From an uncultured Tateyamaria sp. (GTDB lineage: Bacteria; Pseudomonadota; Alphaproteobacteria; Rhodobacterales; Rhodobacteraceae): a stretch of DNA of 64,000 nucleotides. Shown here in pieces: positions 9,047-17,105 of this stretch (position 1 is its first letter; every line of letters begins with the position of its first letter). The translations under genes were made by a program, and so were the position numbers. Where the stretch lies: NCBI GenBank assembly GCA_905480645.1, contig CAJQRC010000018.1, positions 1 to 64,000 of the forward strand, in the 5' to 3' direction. The notes below the pieces were generated by a model, which saw nothing but the letters and a program-made list of their open reading frames with translations, was not told the origin of the DNA and ran no database searches.

Positions 9047-9700
9047 CTATATGGACGTTAAAAGCCCAATAAAGCCAACTATAATAAGGCTAAACGCCCA
9101 GAGCAATTCAGAATCTAACCATCCTCGATTCAGAAACTTTAGTCCAAGCCATCTATATACCGAGTAAGCCATTATACCGCCTGCACTCATCATCGCAATC
9201 GTATGGCAGACGGCTACACCAAACGCCAACATAGTTGTTTTCATAAGTATTCCTGCGGCCCTATGACCATTGTCCAGATTTTCAAATGAACACAAGCCTA
9301 AATAAATTGGAACAAGCATTAAAGCCGCGCCATGCGCTAATGCCACAAAAAACGACCATAGAGCCAGTTTGTGAGGAGGAATACGAGCTAAAAATCTTGG
9401 ATGGCGACGTGTAATTATCAGATATACTCCCATTACAATTACAATTAAACTTGCACCAATTCTAATTTCACGCTGATTTTCGATCAAAACATTCATCAAA
9501 GAGAAAGGCAGTAATACTCCAAGCATTGCTACAAAATGCCCAAACGAAAGGGCACCAAGGGAGAGCCAGAGTGCCGATAGACGGCGCTCAAATAATGAGG
9601 CCGATACTGCCAAAGGCCAACCCATACCCGGATTTAAGCCGTGATAGAGGCCAGAAAGAACAACGGCGAGCCATAGGCCCGCCGTTGAAGTTAAATCCAT
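9047..9700 (-). CDS. Polytopic membrane protein next to methanethiol oxidase
   Basis: A 217-aa integral membrane protein with about six hydrophobic segments. Two histidine-bearing segments stand out, LSGLYHGLNPGMGW and FVALAHGAALMLVP; the HGxNP arrangement recalls metal transporters and HupE/UreJ-like proteins, but I cannot assign a family. The ATG at 9700 lies 4 bp after the mtoX stop, so the two genes are almost certainly one transcript. A role in metal supply to, or maturation of, periplasmic MtoX is an inference from position only. Confidence 0.7.
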   Translation of the reverse strand: MDLTSTAGLWLAVVLSGLYHGLNPGMGWPLAVSASLFERRLSALWLSLGALSFGHFVAMLGVLLPFSLMNVLIENQREIRIGASLIVIVMGVYLIITRRHPRFLARIPPHKLALWSFFVALAHGAALMLVPIYLGLCSFENLDNGHRAAGILMKTTMLAFGVAVCHTIAMMSAGGIMAYSVYRWLGLKFLNRGWLDSELLWAFSLIIVGFIGLLTSI

Positions 9701-9704
9701 TTAC

Positions 9705-11105
9705 TCAGACCGATGGGTAGCAAAAACTATCCGTAGAACAATCTCCACCCTCAAGCCTTATCTGATGACTTCGATAACCCGCAGGAAATTCAGTCCAAAA
9801 ATTCTTATCTAGGGTTATACCACCATTTTCACCAACATTTGCCATTACCATAGCAGCCCCACGCTCCCCAGGGTAAAACTGATCGTCCCAAGTGGAATAA
9901 AGAGAATTAGTCCAATAAACTCGTTTGCCATCGCGACTGATTTCAACCATTTGAGGTCCATAGCCAAAATCTTTGCCGTTTGGGTGTTTAGTCTTTGTCA
10001 CTATGCCTCCAATTTCAACTTTTCCCGCTAACACGGGCTTCATAGGATCTGTAACATCATACTGGTGCATTTCTCCTAACCCCCAACAGGCAACATATAA
10101 AAATTTATCATCCATGCTAAGGTCAATATCAGTCACGAGGGGAGGGACTGCTCCAAAGCCCTTTAGCAGATCAGGTAAATCATCAGCATCTGCAGGTACT
10201 GGATCAATGGTAATTGTTTTCTTGGCTTGCCATTCACCATCTTCGTCCTTCCACCAAGTAAATATAGCTCCTTGCAAGTTAGTTGTATCCACAACCACAC
10301 CGCAAAACCCATATTCCTTAATAGGATCATGCGCCGGTCTAATTTCTAAAGCCATTTGATGGTTTGCGCCTAAATCAATAGACTTTGAGACTTTACGAGC
10401 TCTCAAATCCCAGAAATGTATTGTGTGCCCATATTTGTTGCTCAACAAGTCTTCTGGAACAACGCCATTTTCATATTGTGGCGGCAAACCCCATTCTGAA
10501 CTAACCATGTAATCTCTGGGCAAATTCCACCAAAAGTCATAGTGTTTATCTTGAACTCCCCGATCCATTTCATAGCGACCGAGAATTTCAAAACTCTCAC
10601 AATCCATTATAAAAATACCTGGCGGGCCATCAGTGCCATCTTTACCACCACCACCTAATGTCGATACGTAGATCCCTTCAGGACCACAGTGAATTGTATG
10701 CGGGCGAGAATAACCTGTTTTAGCCATTAACTCCTCAGGCTCAATAACCTTATGAATTTTTGCCTTCAATGGTTCTTTAACATCAATAATATAAATACGT
10801 GAAGATCTGATGCCGGGAATAATTAAGTAGCGACGTTCAAGAAAGGCATGGCCTGTAAGAGGCGACAAAGCTGATGAACAAGCATTCCAACCAAAATGGT
10901 GGAATTCATCTCCCAAATTAGGTACATAAAGCTCATGGACGATCTGACTGTAGGTATTACTATCAGGATCAACATCAACTACAGCAAGTCCGTCAGGCTT
11001 GCTACCGTCAGGACTTAACATCAATGTAAATGCTAACTTCTCCACTGCTGCTTCCATAGCAAGCTTTGGTGTTGCATAAAATGTAGGATCTGGTCTTAAA
11101 TTCAT
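9705..11105 (-). CDS. mtoX: Methanethiol oxidase, selenium-binding protein 56 (SBP56) family
   Basis: A 466-aa member of the SBP56 family. In Hyphomicrobium and DMSP-degrading bacteria this family includes MtoX, a copper enzyme that oxidises methanethiol to formaldehyde, H2S and H2O2. Family stretches include DEFHHFGWNACSS, GYSRPHTIHCGPEGIYVSTL, HYDFWWNLPRDYMVSSEWG, NHQMALEIRPAHDP, DIDLSMDDKFLYVACWG and the ending EGGDCSTD. The many conserved histidines are candidate metal ligands. dmdA, the first enzyme of the pathway yielding methanethiol, lies 2.7 kb away, supporting MtoX over a generic label. I see no signal peptide at this start, although characterised MtoX is periplasmic. Confidence 0.88.
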   Translation of the reverse strand: MNLRPDPTFYATPKLAMEAAVEKLAFTLMLSPDGSKPDGLAVVDVDPDSNTYSQIVHELYVPNLGDEFHHFGWNACSSALSPLTGHAFLERRYLIIPGIRSSRIYIIDVKEPLKAKIHKVIEPEELMAKTGYSRPHTIHCGPEGIYVSTLGGGGKDGTDGPPGIFIMDCESFEILGRYEMDRGVQDKHYDFWWNLPRDYMVSSEWGLPPQYENGVVPEDLLSNKYGHTIHFWDLRARKVSKSIDLGANHQMALEIRPAHDPIKEYGFCGVVVDTTNLQGAIFTWWKDEDGEWQAKKTITIDPVPADADDLPDLLKGFGAVPPLVTDIDLSMDDKFLYVACWGLGEMHQYDVTDPMKPVLAGKVEIGGIVTKTKHPNGKDFGYGPQMVEISRDGKRVYWTNSLYSTWDDQFYPGERGAAMVMANVGENGGITLDKNFWTEFPAGYRSHQIRLEGGDCSTDSFCYPSV

Positions 11106-11181
11106 AGCGTCCTCCCTAACGTTTTTGAAGTCTCATTTGTTAATCATACAATCTGCTGGATTAATTTTTATTTACTCTCCA

Positions 11182-11952
11182 TTATTTTTTTCTTTTTGAT
11201 GAAGCTTTTTTCAATTGTTTTTTTGAGCGTACTGGATTGGCTGTTGCTATACTGTGACCCAAATCCCTTGTATAAGTTTCTAATTTTATCAAAGTTTGAT
11301 CTACAAGTATGGCATCTTTCGCCTCAAGCGCATTTGTAAGTTCGGTATGCATGTCAACTATTCGCTCCCGAGAACGTGCAGTAAATGTAATCATATTCAT
11401 TAATGGTTGCATCGCCTCGACAGCACCAGCAAGTTGGTAACTAAGCACCTTGTTAGCTGCGCCATCAACAAGTGCGCGGTGTAACGTAACATCGGAAGCA
11501 CAAAACGCTTCATCCGTAAGACCAGGCTGTGATTGCCGGTGAATTTCAGCTCGCATCGTCGCTAAATTATCAGGTGTTCGCCGTTTCGCGGCAAGTGGCG
11601 CACAGGAACGTTCCAAAGCAAAACGAGCCTCACAAGCCACATCAAAACTTACAGAATTCATACTTAAAAGTAGCGTAGATGTCGTCACCTGTTGATCATA
11701 GGCTTCTTCAAAACGCAGTCGGTTTACAAAAGCGCCACCTGTCGCTCCACGCTGAGTGCGGATCAGCGATTGTGCCGCCAATCTCTTAAGAGCTTCCCTA
11801 ACAGTTGGACGTGATACAGCAAACTGATCTGCAAGTTCAGCTTCAGATGGAAGGCGTTGATCTACCAAAAGATCCCCGCTGACAATTGCTCCTCTAATCG
11901 ACTGAGCAATTTGAGCGGAAAAATCGGCAGAACTTTCAGGATCAATTTTCAT
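11182..11952 (-). CDS. GntR/FadR-family transcriptional regulator
   Basis: A 256-aa regulator. The N-terminal winged helix (about residues 10-80) contains RLPSEAELADQFAVSRPTVR and EALKRLAAQSLI. The C-terminal FCD ligand-binding domain (about 100-235) carries LHRALVDG and VDMHTELTNALEAKD, where conserved histidines usually bind a metal. The tail is strongly basic (KKQLKKASSKRKK). It lies 76 bp upstream of mtoX on the same strand and is divergent from the DUF2182-DUF1326 pair, so it probably controls the methanethiol/DMSP genes. The effector is unknown; organic acids are usual for this family. Confidence 0.88.
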   Translation of the reverse strand: MKIDPESSADFSAQIAQSIRGAIVSGDLLVDQRLPSEAELADQFAVSRPTVREALKRLAAQSLIRTQRGATGGAFVNRLRFEEAYDQQVTTSTLLLSMNSVSFDVACEARFALERSCAPLAAKRRTPDNLATMRAEIHRQSQPGLTDEAFCASDVTLHRALVDGAANKVLSYQLAGAVEAMQPLMNMITFTARSRERIVDMHTELTNALEAKDAILVDQTLIKLETYTRDLGHSIATANPVRSKKQLKKASSKRKK

Positions 11953-11966
11953 TTGTCTTACATATT

Positions 11967-11979
11967 AATGTCTGACATT
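11967..11979. promoter_or_regulatory. Putative GntR-family operator palindrome
   Basis: AATGTCTGACATT is a perfect 13-bp palindrome (6+1+6) with the GT-N3-AC core typical of FadR-subfamily operators. It sits 15 bp upstream of the gntR start codon, in the 70-bp divergent gap before the DUF2182 gene, so one site could control both directions. Confidence 0.65.
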
Positions 11980-12022
11980 TAATCTGGCAAGAACTTTAAT
12001 TTAGAATCACTTTGGAGGGTCA

Positions 12023-12811
12023 ATGCATCATCTTTTTCGTAGCGCGCTTTGGCTTGGATTTTTTTTCTTAATTCTTTTATCGTGGTGGGTGATATATTCC
12101 ATGTCGCTCAACATGGATCTTGATCTAATGGGTCGCCCAGGGAAAATGGGAGTTCAAATGGCGGCAATGGATCCCAAAATGCCAATGCACATGCCAATGG
12201 CGAACTTTGGGCCTCTTTTTCTAATGTGGGCCATAATGATGGCGGCGATGATGCTACCAACGATGGTACCGACATTAAGAAGCTATGAAGATTTGACAAT
12301 TAGCGCAACTGGCACACGAATTGGATGGATTGGTGTTACTCTTGGTTATCTGGTTGTTTGGGTTTCATTTGCGGCAGCTATAAGTGGCGTTCAATTAGCG
12401 CTACTTTATGGTGGAGTAATTGATATGCTAGGCGTATTAAAAAATAATGTTTTTGCCGGTATTTTATTGCTCATAGTAGGTTTATTTCAATTCAGTCGCA
12501 CCAAGGAAGTATGCCATGGAGTTTGTCACAACCCGACAGTATATTTTTTAGGGCATTGGCGAGACGGCTTTATAGGTGGATCCCGTATGGGGATAGGACT
12601 CGGCATTTTCTGTGTTGGCTGTTGTTGGGGGTTTATGTTTCTGGGCTTTGTTGGAGGTGTTATGAACCTTTTATGGATGGGCTTAGCCACTCTTTTTATG
12701 GTTCTTGAAAAATTGCCACAGTTTGGGCGCACAATAACAAAACCTATGGGATTGTTACTAATTGGTGGCGGCCTTACAGTTTTAATTTGGCCTTTTGTAG
12801 ATGGAGTTTGA
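12023..12811 (+). CDS. DUF2182 metal-binding integral membrane protein
   Basis: A 262-aa membrane protein of the DUF2182 family. After an N-terminal membrane segment comes a methionine-rich stretch (MGVQMAAMDPKMPMHMPMAN, about residues 42-61), a plausible copper-binding loop. The conserved LMWAIMMAAMMLPTMVPTLR and SRTKEVCHGVCHNP motifs follow, with FCVGCCWGFMFLGFVGGVMN near the C-terminus. Five or more transmembrane helices are apparent. The family commonly sits beside DUF1326, as here. Copper handling for MtoX is an attractive inference. A strong GGAGG ribosome site precedes the ATG. Confidence 0.82.
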   Translation: MHHLFRSALWLGFFFLILLSWWVIYSMSLNMDLDLMGRPGKMGVQMAAMDPKMPMHMPMANFGPLFLMWAIMMAAMMLPTMVPTLRSYEDLTISATGTRIGWIGVTLGYLVVWVSFAAAISGVQLALLYGGVIDMLGVLKNNVFAGILLLIVGLFQFSRTKEVCHGVCHNPTVYFLGHWRDGFIGGSRMGIGLGIFCVGCCWGFMFLGFVGGVMNLLWMGLATLFMVLEKLPQFGRTITKPMGLLLIGGGLTVLIWPFVDGV

Positions 12812-12813
12812 AG

Positions 12814-13524
12814 ATGGCTGTTAAAAAGAGATTGGATTCCGATAAGCTGCCAATCAGTCAACGTATTGATAGCAGAATGCCCAACAATTCCGGTCGCCGG
12901 CAAATGCATCCGACAGAGTGGTCAATAAAAGGGGAACTTTTTATGAACTGTTCCTGTACTGTCTTTTGCCCATGCGTTGTTAGTCTTGGTGCGCATCCAC
13001 CGACGGAAGGTCACTGTTACGCCTGGATGGCAATTGCAATTGATGAAGGCCACTATGAAGGTGAAAACCTCGCTGGGCTTAATATTGGCCTGATGGTGGA
13101 GATTCCAGGACGAATGGCAGAGGGCGGTTGGAAAGTTGCGGCCTATGTGGATGAGCGAGCGAGTGGAAAAGCCTATAATGGTATATTGCAGATTTTCTCT
13201 GGTTCTGCCGGGGGAACCACCGGCCTATTCAATATGTTAGTAAGTGACATTGTTGGAGCCGAGCGAGAAAAAGTCGAGATTGTCCGCAACGGTAAAAAAC
13301 GTGGTCTTTACATCGGTCGAAAAATTCAGGGTGAAATTGAAATCATTGATGGTGCTTCGCCCGATCATCCAGTTATGATCACTAATTCTAAGTATTGGAT
13401 GGGTCCAGATATAATTGCAGCCCGCGGCCTGAAGTCCAAAGTACGTGACTATGGCCGAATTTGGGACTTTAGCGGCAAATCTGCAGAAATATGTGCCATA
13501 GATTGGAAAGGTCCAAAGCCATGA
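12814..13524 (+). CDS. DUF1326 domain protein
   Basis: A 236-aa protein from the ATG at 12814, three bases after the DUF2182 stop, so translationally coupled. DUF1326 features are visible: SIKGELFMNCSCTVFCPC with a CxCxxxCPC-like cluster, HCYAWMAIAIDEGHYEG, and the later GSAGGTTGLFNMLVSDIVG. The cysteines suggest metal binding. The first 30 residues are charged and variable, so the native start may be a later Met, near NNSGRRQMHPTEW. The function is unknown; the family pairs with DUF2182 in many proteobacteria. Confidence 0.8.
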   Translation: MAVKKRLDSDKLPISQRIDSRMPNNSGRRQMHPTEWSIKGELFMNCSCTVFCPCVVSLGAHPPTEGHCYAWMAIAIDEGHYEGENLAGLNIGLMVEIPGRMAEGGWKVAAYVDERASGKAYNGILQIFSGSAGGTTGLFNMLVSDIVGAEREKVEIVRNGKKRGLYIGRKIQGEIEIIDGASPDHPVMITNSKYWMGPDIIAARGLKSKVRDYGRIWDFSGKSAEICAIDWKGPKP

Positions 13525-13841
13525 TAAATGAGCCACGCCACCCTGTTATAAGTTGCAACGAATCTTCGTACGGCAAAGTATTGATTATGCGTAAAAACGT
13601 AACTGTAAATAATAAATATCGTTACAACTAATTAACTTATTAACAATTATTACCCATACAATAAACAACGTAAATTTGATTGGTGAATAAAATAATGTTG
13701 TGAGCATATAAATTTCTACACGCACGGGGTTTAACTGCTACCACTACGTTTTTAACTACTAAAACAAGTTTGCAACATGGTATTACAAACCGCCTCAAAT
13801 ACGCCGGCAAGTTATTTATTTCTTATGTTTTAGGATGAACT
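13525..13841. other. Intergenic region upstream of dmdA
   Basis: This 317-bp AT-rich gap has no convincing frame on either strand. It separates the DUF2182-DUF1326 unit from dmdA and should contain the dmdA promoter. I found no copy of the 13-bp GntR palindrome and no recognisable riboswitch. Confidence 0.5.
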
Positions 13842-14945
13842 ATGGCTGTTATATCCCCTTCGCGCCGGCTGCGGCGCACCCCATTTTCAGACGGAGTCGA
13901 AGCTGCAGGAGCAAAGGCTTACACCGTGTATAACCACATGTTGTTGGCAACAGTATTTGACAGTGTTGAAGCCGACTACAGACATCTCAAAGACTATGTA
14001 CAGGTTTGGGATGTGTCCGTCGAAAGGCAAGTCGAATTGCGGGGCCCGGATGCAGGCCGCCTGATGCAAATGCTTACACCGCGCGACCTGCGCCTAATGT
14101 TACCAGGGCAATGCTATTATGTACCTATCGTAGATGAAACAGGAGGTATGCTTAATGACCCTGTCGCTGTAAAACTCGCTGAAGATCGCTGGTGGATTTC
14201 TATTGCTGATAGTGATCTGTTATTATGGGTAAAAGGTATTGCTAATGGTTATCGACTAGATGTTTTAGTGGATGAGCCAGACGTAAGTCCATTAGCTATC
14301 CAAGGTCCTAAATCCGACGAGCTGCTCGTTCGCGTATTTGGAGACAGAGTTCGTGACATTCGCTTTTTTCAATTTGACATATTTCAGTTTGAAGGCCGTG
14401 ACTTGGCCATTGCACGGTCTGGATATTCCAAACAAGGCGGTTTTGAGATTTATGTTGATAGCACAGAATGTGGAATGCCTTTATGGAATGCTCTTTTTGC
14501 AGCAGGCAAAGATTTAAACGTACGAGCGGGATGTCCTAACACAATTGAGAGGATAGAAGCTGGCTTTTTATCCTACGGTAATGACATGACTGATGACAAT
14601 ACACCGCATGAATGCGGACTTGGCCGCTTTTGTGATACACAGACAGCAATTGGCTGTATAGGTCGTGATGCCTTACTACGAGTAGCAAAGGAAGGACCTG
14701 TTCAACAAATTCGTCCTATTAGTATAGGCGGTAACAAAGTACCTGGATGCGATAGACCGTGGCCAATTTTCGTTAATGACAAAAGGGTTGGACAAATTAC
14801 ATCTGCTGCTTGGTCACCAGATTTTGAAACTAATGTTTCGATAGGTATGGTGAGAATGACACATTGGGACCCCGGCACATGTTTAGAGATTGAAACACCT
14901 GATGGTATGCGTAACGGCATAGTGCAGGAATCTTTTTGGCTTTAA
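13842..14945 (+). CDS. dmdA: DMSP demethylase
   Basis: DmdA transfers a methyl group from dimethylsulfoniopropionate to tetrahydrofolate, giving methylmercaptopropionate and 5-methyl-THF. The 367-aa protein is a GcvT-fold member whose sequence closely resembles the marine DmdA type as I recall it: SRRLRRTPFSDGVEAAGAKA, VYNHMLLATVF, HLKDYVQVWDVSVERQVEL, DRWWISIADSDLLLWVKGIA, EPDVSPLAIQGPKSDEL, ARSGYSKQGGFEIYV and NTIERIEAGFLSYGNDMTDD. WWISIADSD and the SYGNDMT region separate it from GcvT and dimethylglycine-type demethylases. acuI follows 88 bp downstream. The sequence also closely fits the DMSP-specific clade boundaries I know, but a tree would settle that. Confidence 0.94.
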   Translation: MAVISPSRRLRRTPFSDGVEAAGAKAYTVYNHMLLATVFDSVEADYRHLKDYVQVWDVSVERQVELRGPDAGRLMQMLTPRDLRLMLPGQCYYVPIVDETGGMLNDPVAVKLAEDRWWISIADSDLLLWVKGIANGYRLDVLVDEPDVSPLAIQGPKSDELLVRVFGDRVRDIRFFQFDIFQFEGRDLAIARSGYSKQGGFEIYVDSTECGMPLWNALFAAGKDLNVRAGCPNTIERIEAGFLSYGNDMTDDNTPHECGLGRFCDTQTAIGCIGRDALLRVAKEGPVQQIRPISIGGNKVPGCDRPWPIFVNDKRVGQITSAAWSPDFETNVSIGMVRMTHWDPGTCLEIETPDGMRNGIVQESFWL

Positions 14946-15006
14946 GAGCCTTTTATTTCGGCTTAACCCAAAAAAGCCCTTTGTTTTTAAATTTTGATTT
15001 AGTTTA

Positions 15007-15018
15007 GGGGTAAACCCC
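15007..15018 (+). promoter_or_regulatory. Small stem-loop directly upstream of the acuI ribosome site
   Basis: GGGG-TAAA-CCCC is a perfect 4-bp GC stem with a tetraloop, ending two bases before the acuI ribosome-binding site (GGATGGAGA, 15021-15029). It lacks a following T-run, so it is not a normal terminator. It could protect a processed acuI transcript or modulate translation; function is inferred. Confidence 0.4.
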
Positions 15019-15033
15019 AAGGATGGAGAAAAA

Positions 15034-16020
15034 ATGTTTGATGCGTTTGTGGTGAATAAAGACGAAGAAAGTGGCAAAACATCCGCTGCTGTGCAGTCAT
15101 TATCACTAAACGATCTTCCACCAGGAGATGTTACAGTTGCCGTTGAGTATTCGACTGTGAATTACAAAGATGGTCTGTGCGTTGGATCCGGTGGTGGACT
15201 TGTAAGAAATTACCCACATATTCCTGGTATTGATTTTGCAGGCGTTGTCGAAAGCTCGGAAGATCCGCGCTATTCAACAGGAGACAAAGTTGTACTAACT
15301 GGCTGGCGGGTGGGTGAAGCTCACTGGGGTGGATTTTCGCAAAAAGCACGTGTAAAAGCAGACTGGTTAGTTCCTTTGCCGAAAGGTTTGAACACCCGCC
15401 AAGCCATGGCTGTTGGTACTGCTGGCTTTACAGCTATGCTTTCGGTGATGGCTCTAGAAAATAATGGCATCAAAAGTGGGCCAGTTTTAATCACTGGCGC
15501 TGCTGGCGGGGTGGGATCTATTGCGACAGCAATTTTATCAAATTTAGGACATGAAGTTACTGGGGTAACTGGCCGTCCTGAAACTGCTGATTACCTAATG
15601 TCATTGGGTGCAAAAAATATCCTCGCAAGGAACGAAATAAATGAAACAATAAAACGTCCGTTGGAGGCTGAAAGATGGGCGGGATGCGTGGATGCAGTAG
15701 GTGGGGCAATGCTGGCAAGAGTATTGGGTCAAATGCAGTATGGTGCAAGCGTTGCTGCTGTAGGTTTAGCCGGAGGGGCTAACCTACCTGCAACGGTAAT
15801 TCCTTTTTTGCTGCGGAGTATAAATTTGTTGGGTATTGATAGCGTCATGCAGCCTTACGATAACCGAGTGCGCGCTTGGGAACGTATATCCAAGGATTTA
15901 CCTTTAGAAAAATTAGATTCAATGACACAAATTGCAACTCTTTCCGATCTTCCACAATTAGGAGCAGATATACTCAAAGGACAAATTAAAGGGCGAGTAA
16001 TAGTGGACGTAAATGCTTAA
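15034..16020 (+). CDS. acuI: Acryloyl-CoA reductase (MDR family)
   Basis: AcuI reduces toxic acryloyl-CoA to propionyl-CoA with NADPH and is the usual partner of dmdA and DMSP-lyase genes. The 328-aa protein is a YhdH/YhfP-type zinc-free medium-chain reductase: STVNYKDGLCV, HIPGIDFAGVVESS, GWRVGEAHWGGFSQKARV, GTAGFTAMLSVMALE, the nucleotide-binding VLITGAAGGVGSIA and LLGIDSVMQPY. The ATG at 15034 has a good GGATGGAGA ribosome site. Together with dmdA it lets the cell remove acrylate-derived intermediates. The HIT gene starts 21 bp downstream. Confidence 0.92.
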   Translation: MFDAFVVNKDEESGKTSAAVQSLSLNDLPPGDVTVAVEYSTVNYKDGLCVGSGGGLVRNYPHIPGIDFAGVVESSEDPRYSTGDKVVLTGWRVGEAHWGGFSQKARVKADWLVPLPKGLNTRQAMAVGTAGFTAMLSVMALENNGIKSGPVLITGAAGGVGSIATAILSNLGHEVTGVTGRPETADYLMSLGAKNILARNEINETIKRPLEAERWAGCVDAVGGAMLARVLGQMQYGASVAAVGLAGGANLPATVIPFLLRSINLLGIDSVMQPYDNRVRAWERISKDLPLEKLDSMTQIATLSDLPQLGADILKGQIKGRVIVDVNA

Positions 16021-16040
16021 ACCAACCGGGATTTTATCGA

Positions 16041-16460
16041 ATGAAAACTTATGACGATGAAAATATCTTTGCAAAAATTTTGAGAAATGAGATTCCATGT
16101 TTCAAAATATATGAAGATAATACCACTTTTTGTTTTATGGATATAATGCCTCGCTCAGATGGCCACTGTTTAGTTATCCCCAAGAGCCCCTGTCGTAATA
16201 TTTTGGATGCCTCTGATGCACAGTTAGCCGCTGTTATGGCAACGGTCAAAAAGGTTGCCAATGCAGCTACTGTTGCCTTTAATGCGGATGGGATAACCGT
16301 ACAACAGTTTAATGAAACGGCCGGTGGACAAGAAGTTTTTCATTTACATTTTCATATACATCCGCGCCATAAAGGTATCCCCATGCGTGCCGCAGGCTGC
16401 ATGGGAGATATGGATAAAATCAAGCAACATGCCGAACAAATAGCGGCAGTATTAAACTAG
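16041..16460 (+). CDS. HIT-family protein (histidine triad nucleotide-binding hydrolase)
   Basis: A 139-aa HIT-superfamily protein of the Hint/HinT branch, which hydrolyses nucleoside phosphoramidates and adenylated compounds. It begins ENIFAKILRNEIPCFKIYED, the usual start of the family, and has the catalytic triad FHLHFHIHPRH near residue 105. It starts 21 bp after acuI and is probably in that transcript, although the role is likely housekeeping rather than DMSP-specific. Confidence 0.92.
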   Translation: MKTYDDENIFAKILRNEIPCFKIYEDNTTFCFMDIMPRSDGHCLVIPKSPCRNILDASDAQLAAVMATVKKVANAATVAFNADGITVQQFNETAGGQEVFHLHFHIHPRHKGIPMRAAGCMGDMDKIKQHAEQIAAVLN

Positions 16461-16599
16461 TAATAGGGAGGCTGCTCGACCAAGTTTAAAATGTAATTTG
16501 CTTTTTATATAAAAAATTTCCAAAAACCTATCTTGTTATAAGAGCAAGTGACAATTTCCAAACGTATCTGTCATTTGAAATGTTTACGCCAAAACTGAC

Positions 16600-17052
16600 T
16601 CAGTTATTAGACTCGAGATGTCCAACCATAGCATTAATAGCTAGGTTATACCCAGCAGCCCCAAAGCCACAAATAACACCCACTGCCGCTCTTGCTATAT
16701 AACTATGATGTCTAAATTCTTCTCTCTTATGGATATTACTTAAGTGTAATTCAATCGTCGGAATTTGCGTGCCTACAATCGCATCATGCAAAGCTATCGA
16801 TGTATGAGTAAATGCACCTGCATTCAAAATAATGCCAGCGTGGGTACCTGTAGCTGCATGAATGTTATCTACCAACACACCCTCATGGTTGGATTGCAAA
16901 AATGTGATCGAAACACTTTTGGTCTCACCGTAAGCGACACATGTAGCCTCAATTTCTTCAAGCGTAACTGCACCATAAATTTCAGGTTCACGCGTACCCA
17001 AAAGGTTCAAGTTGGGACCGTTAAGAATAAGTAAAGAGGTCATGTTATTCAT
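16600..17052 (-). CDS. aroQ: Type II 3-dehydroquinate dehydratase
   Basis: This shikimate-pathway enzyme converts 3-dehydroquinate to 3-dehydroshikimate. At 150 aa it has the standard type II length. Motifs: LLILNGPNLNLLGTREPEIYG with the catalytic tyrosine, FLQSNHEGVLVDNIHAA, GIILNAGAFTHTSIALHDAI and EVHLSN-like ELHLSNIHKREEFRHHSYIA with the catalytic histidine region. The ATG at 17052 is followed by a few non-family residues; a start at the Met of MTSLLILNGPN (17043) is equally likely. It is convergent with the HIT gene. Confidence 0.94.
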   Translation of the reverse strand: MNNMTSLLILNGPNLNLLGTREPEIYGAVTLEEIEATCVAYGETKSVSITFLQSNHEGVLVDNIHAATGTHAGIILNAGAFTHTSIALHDAIVGTQIPTIELHLSNIHKREEFRHHSYIARAAVGVICGFGAAGYNLAINAMVGHLESNN

Positions 17053-17105
17053 CCAAATGTTTTTAAGTTGTTAACGAAAAAACACTACAGCTGTCTAGTA
17101 AAGGT

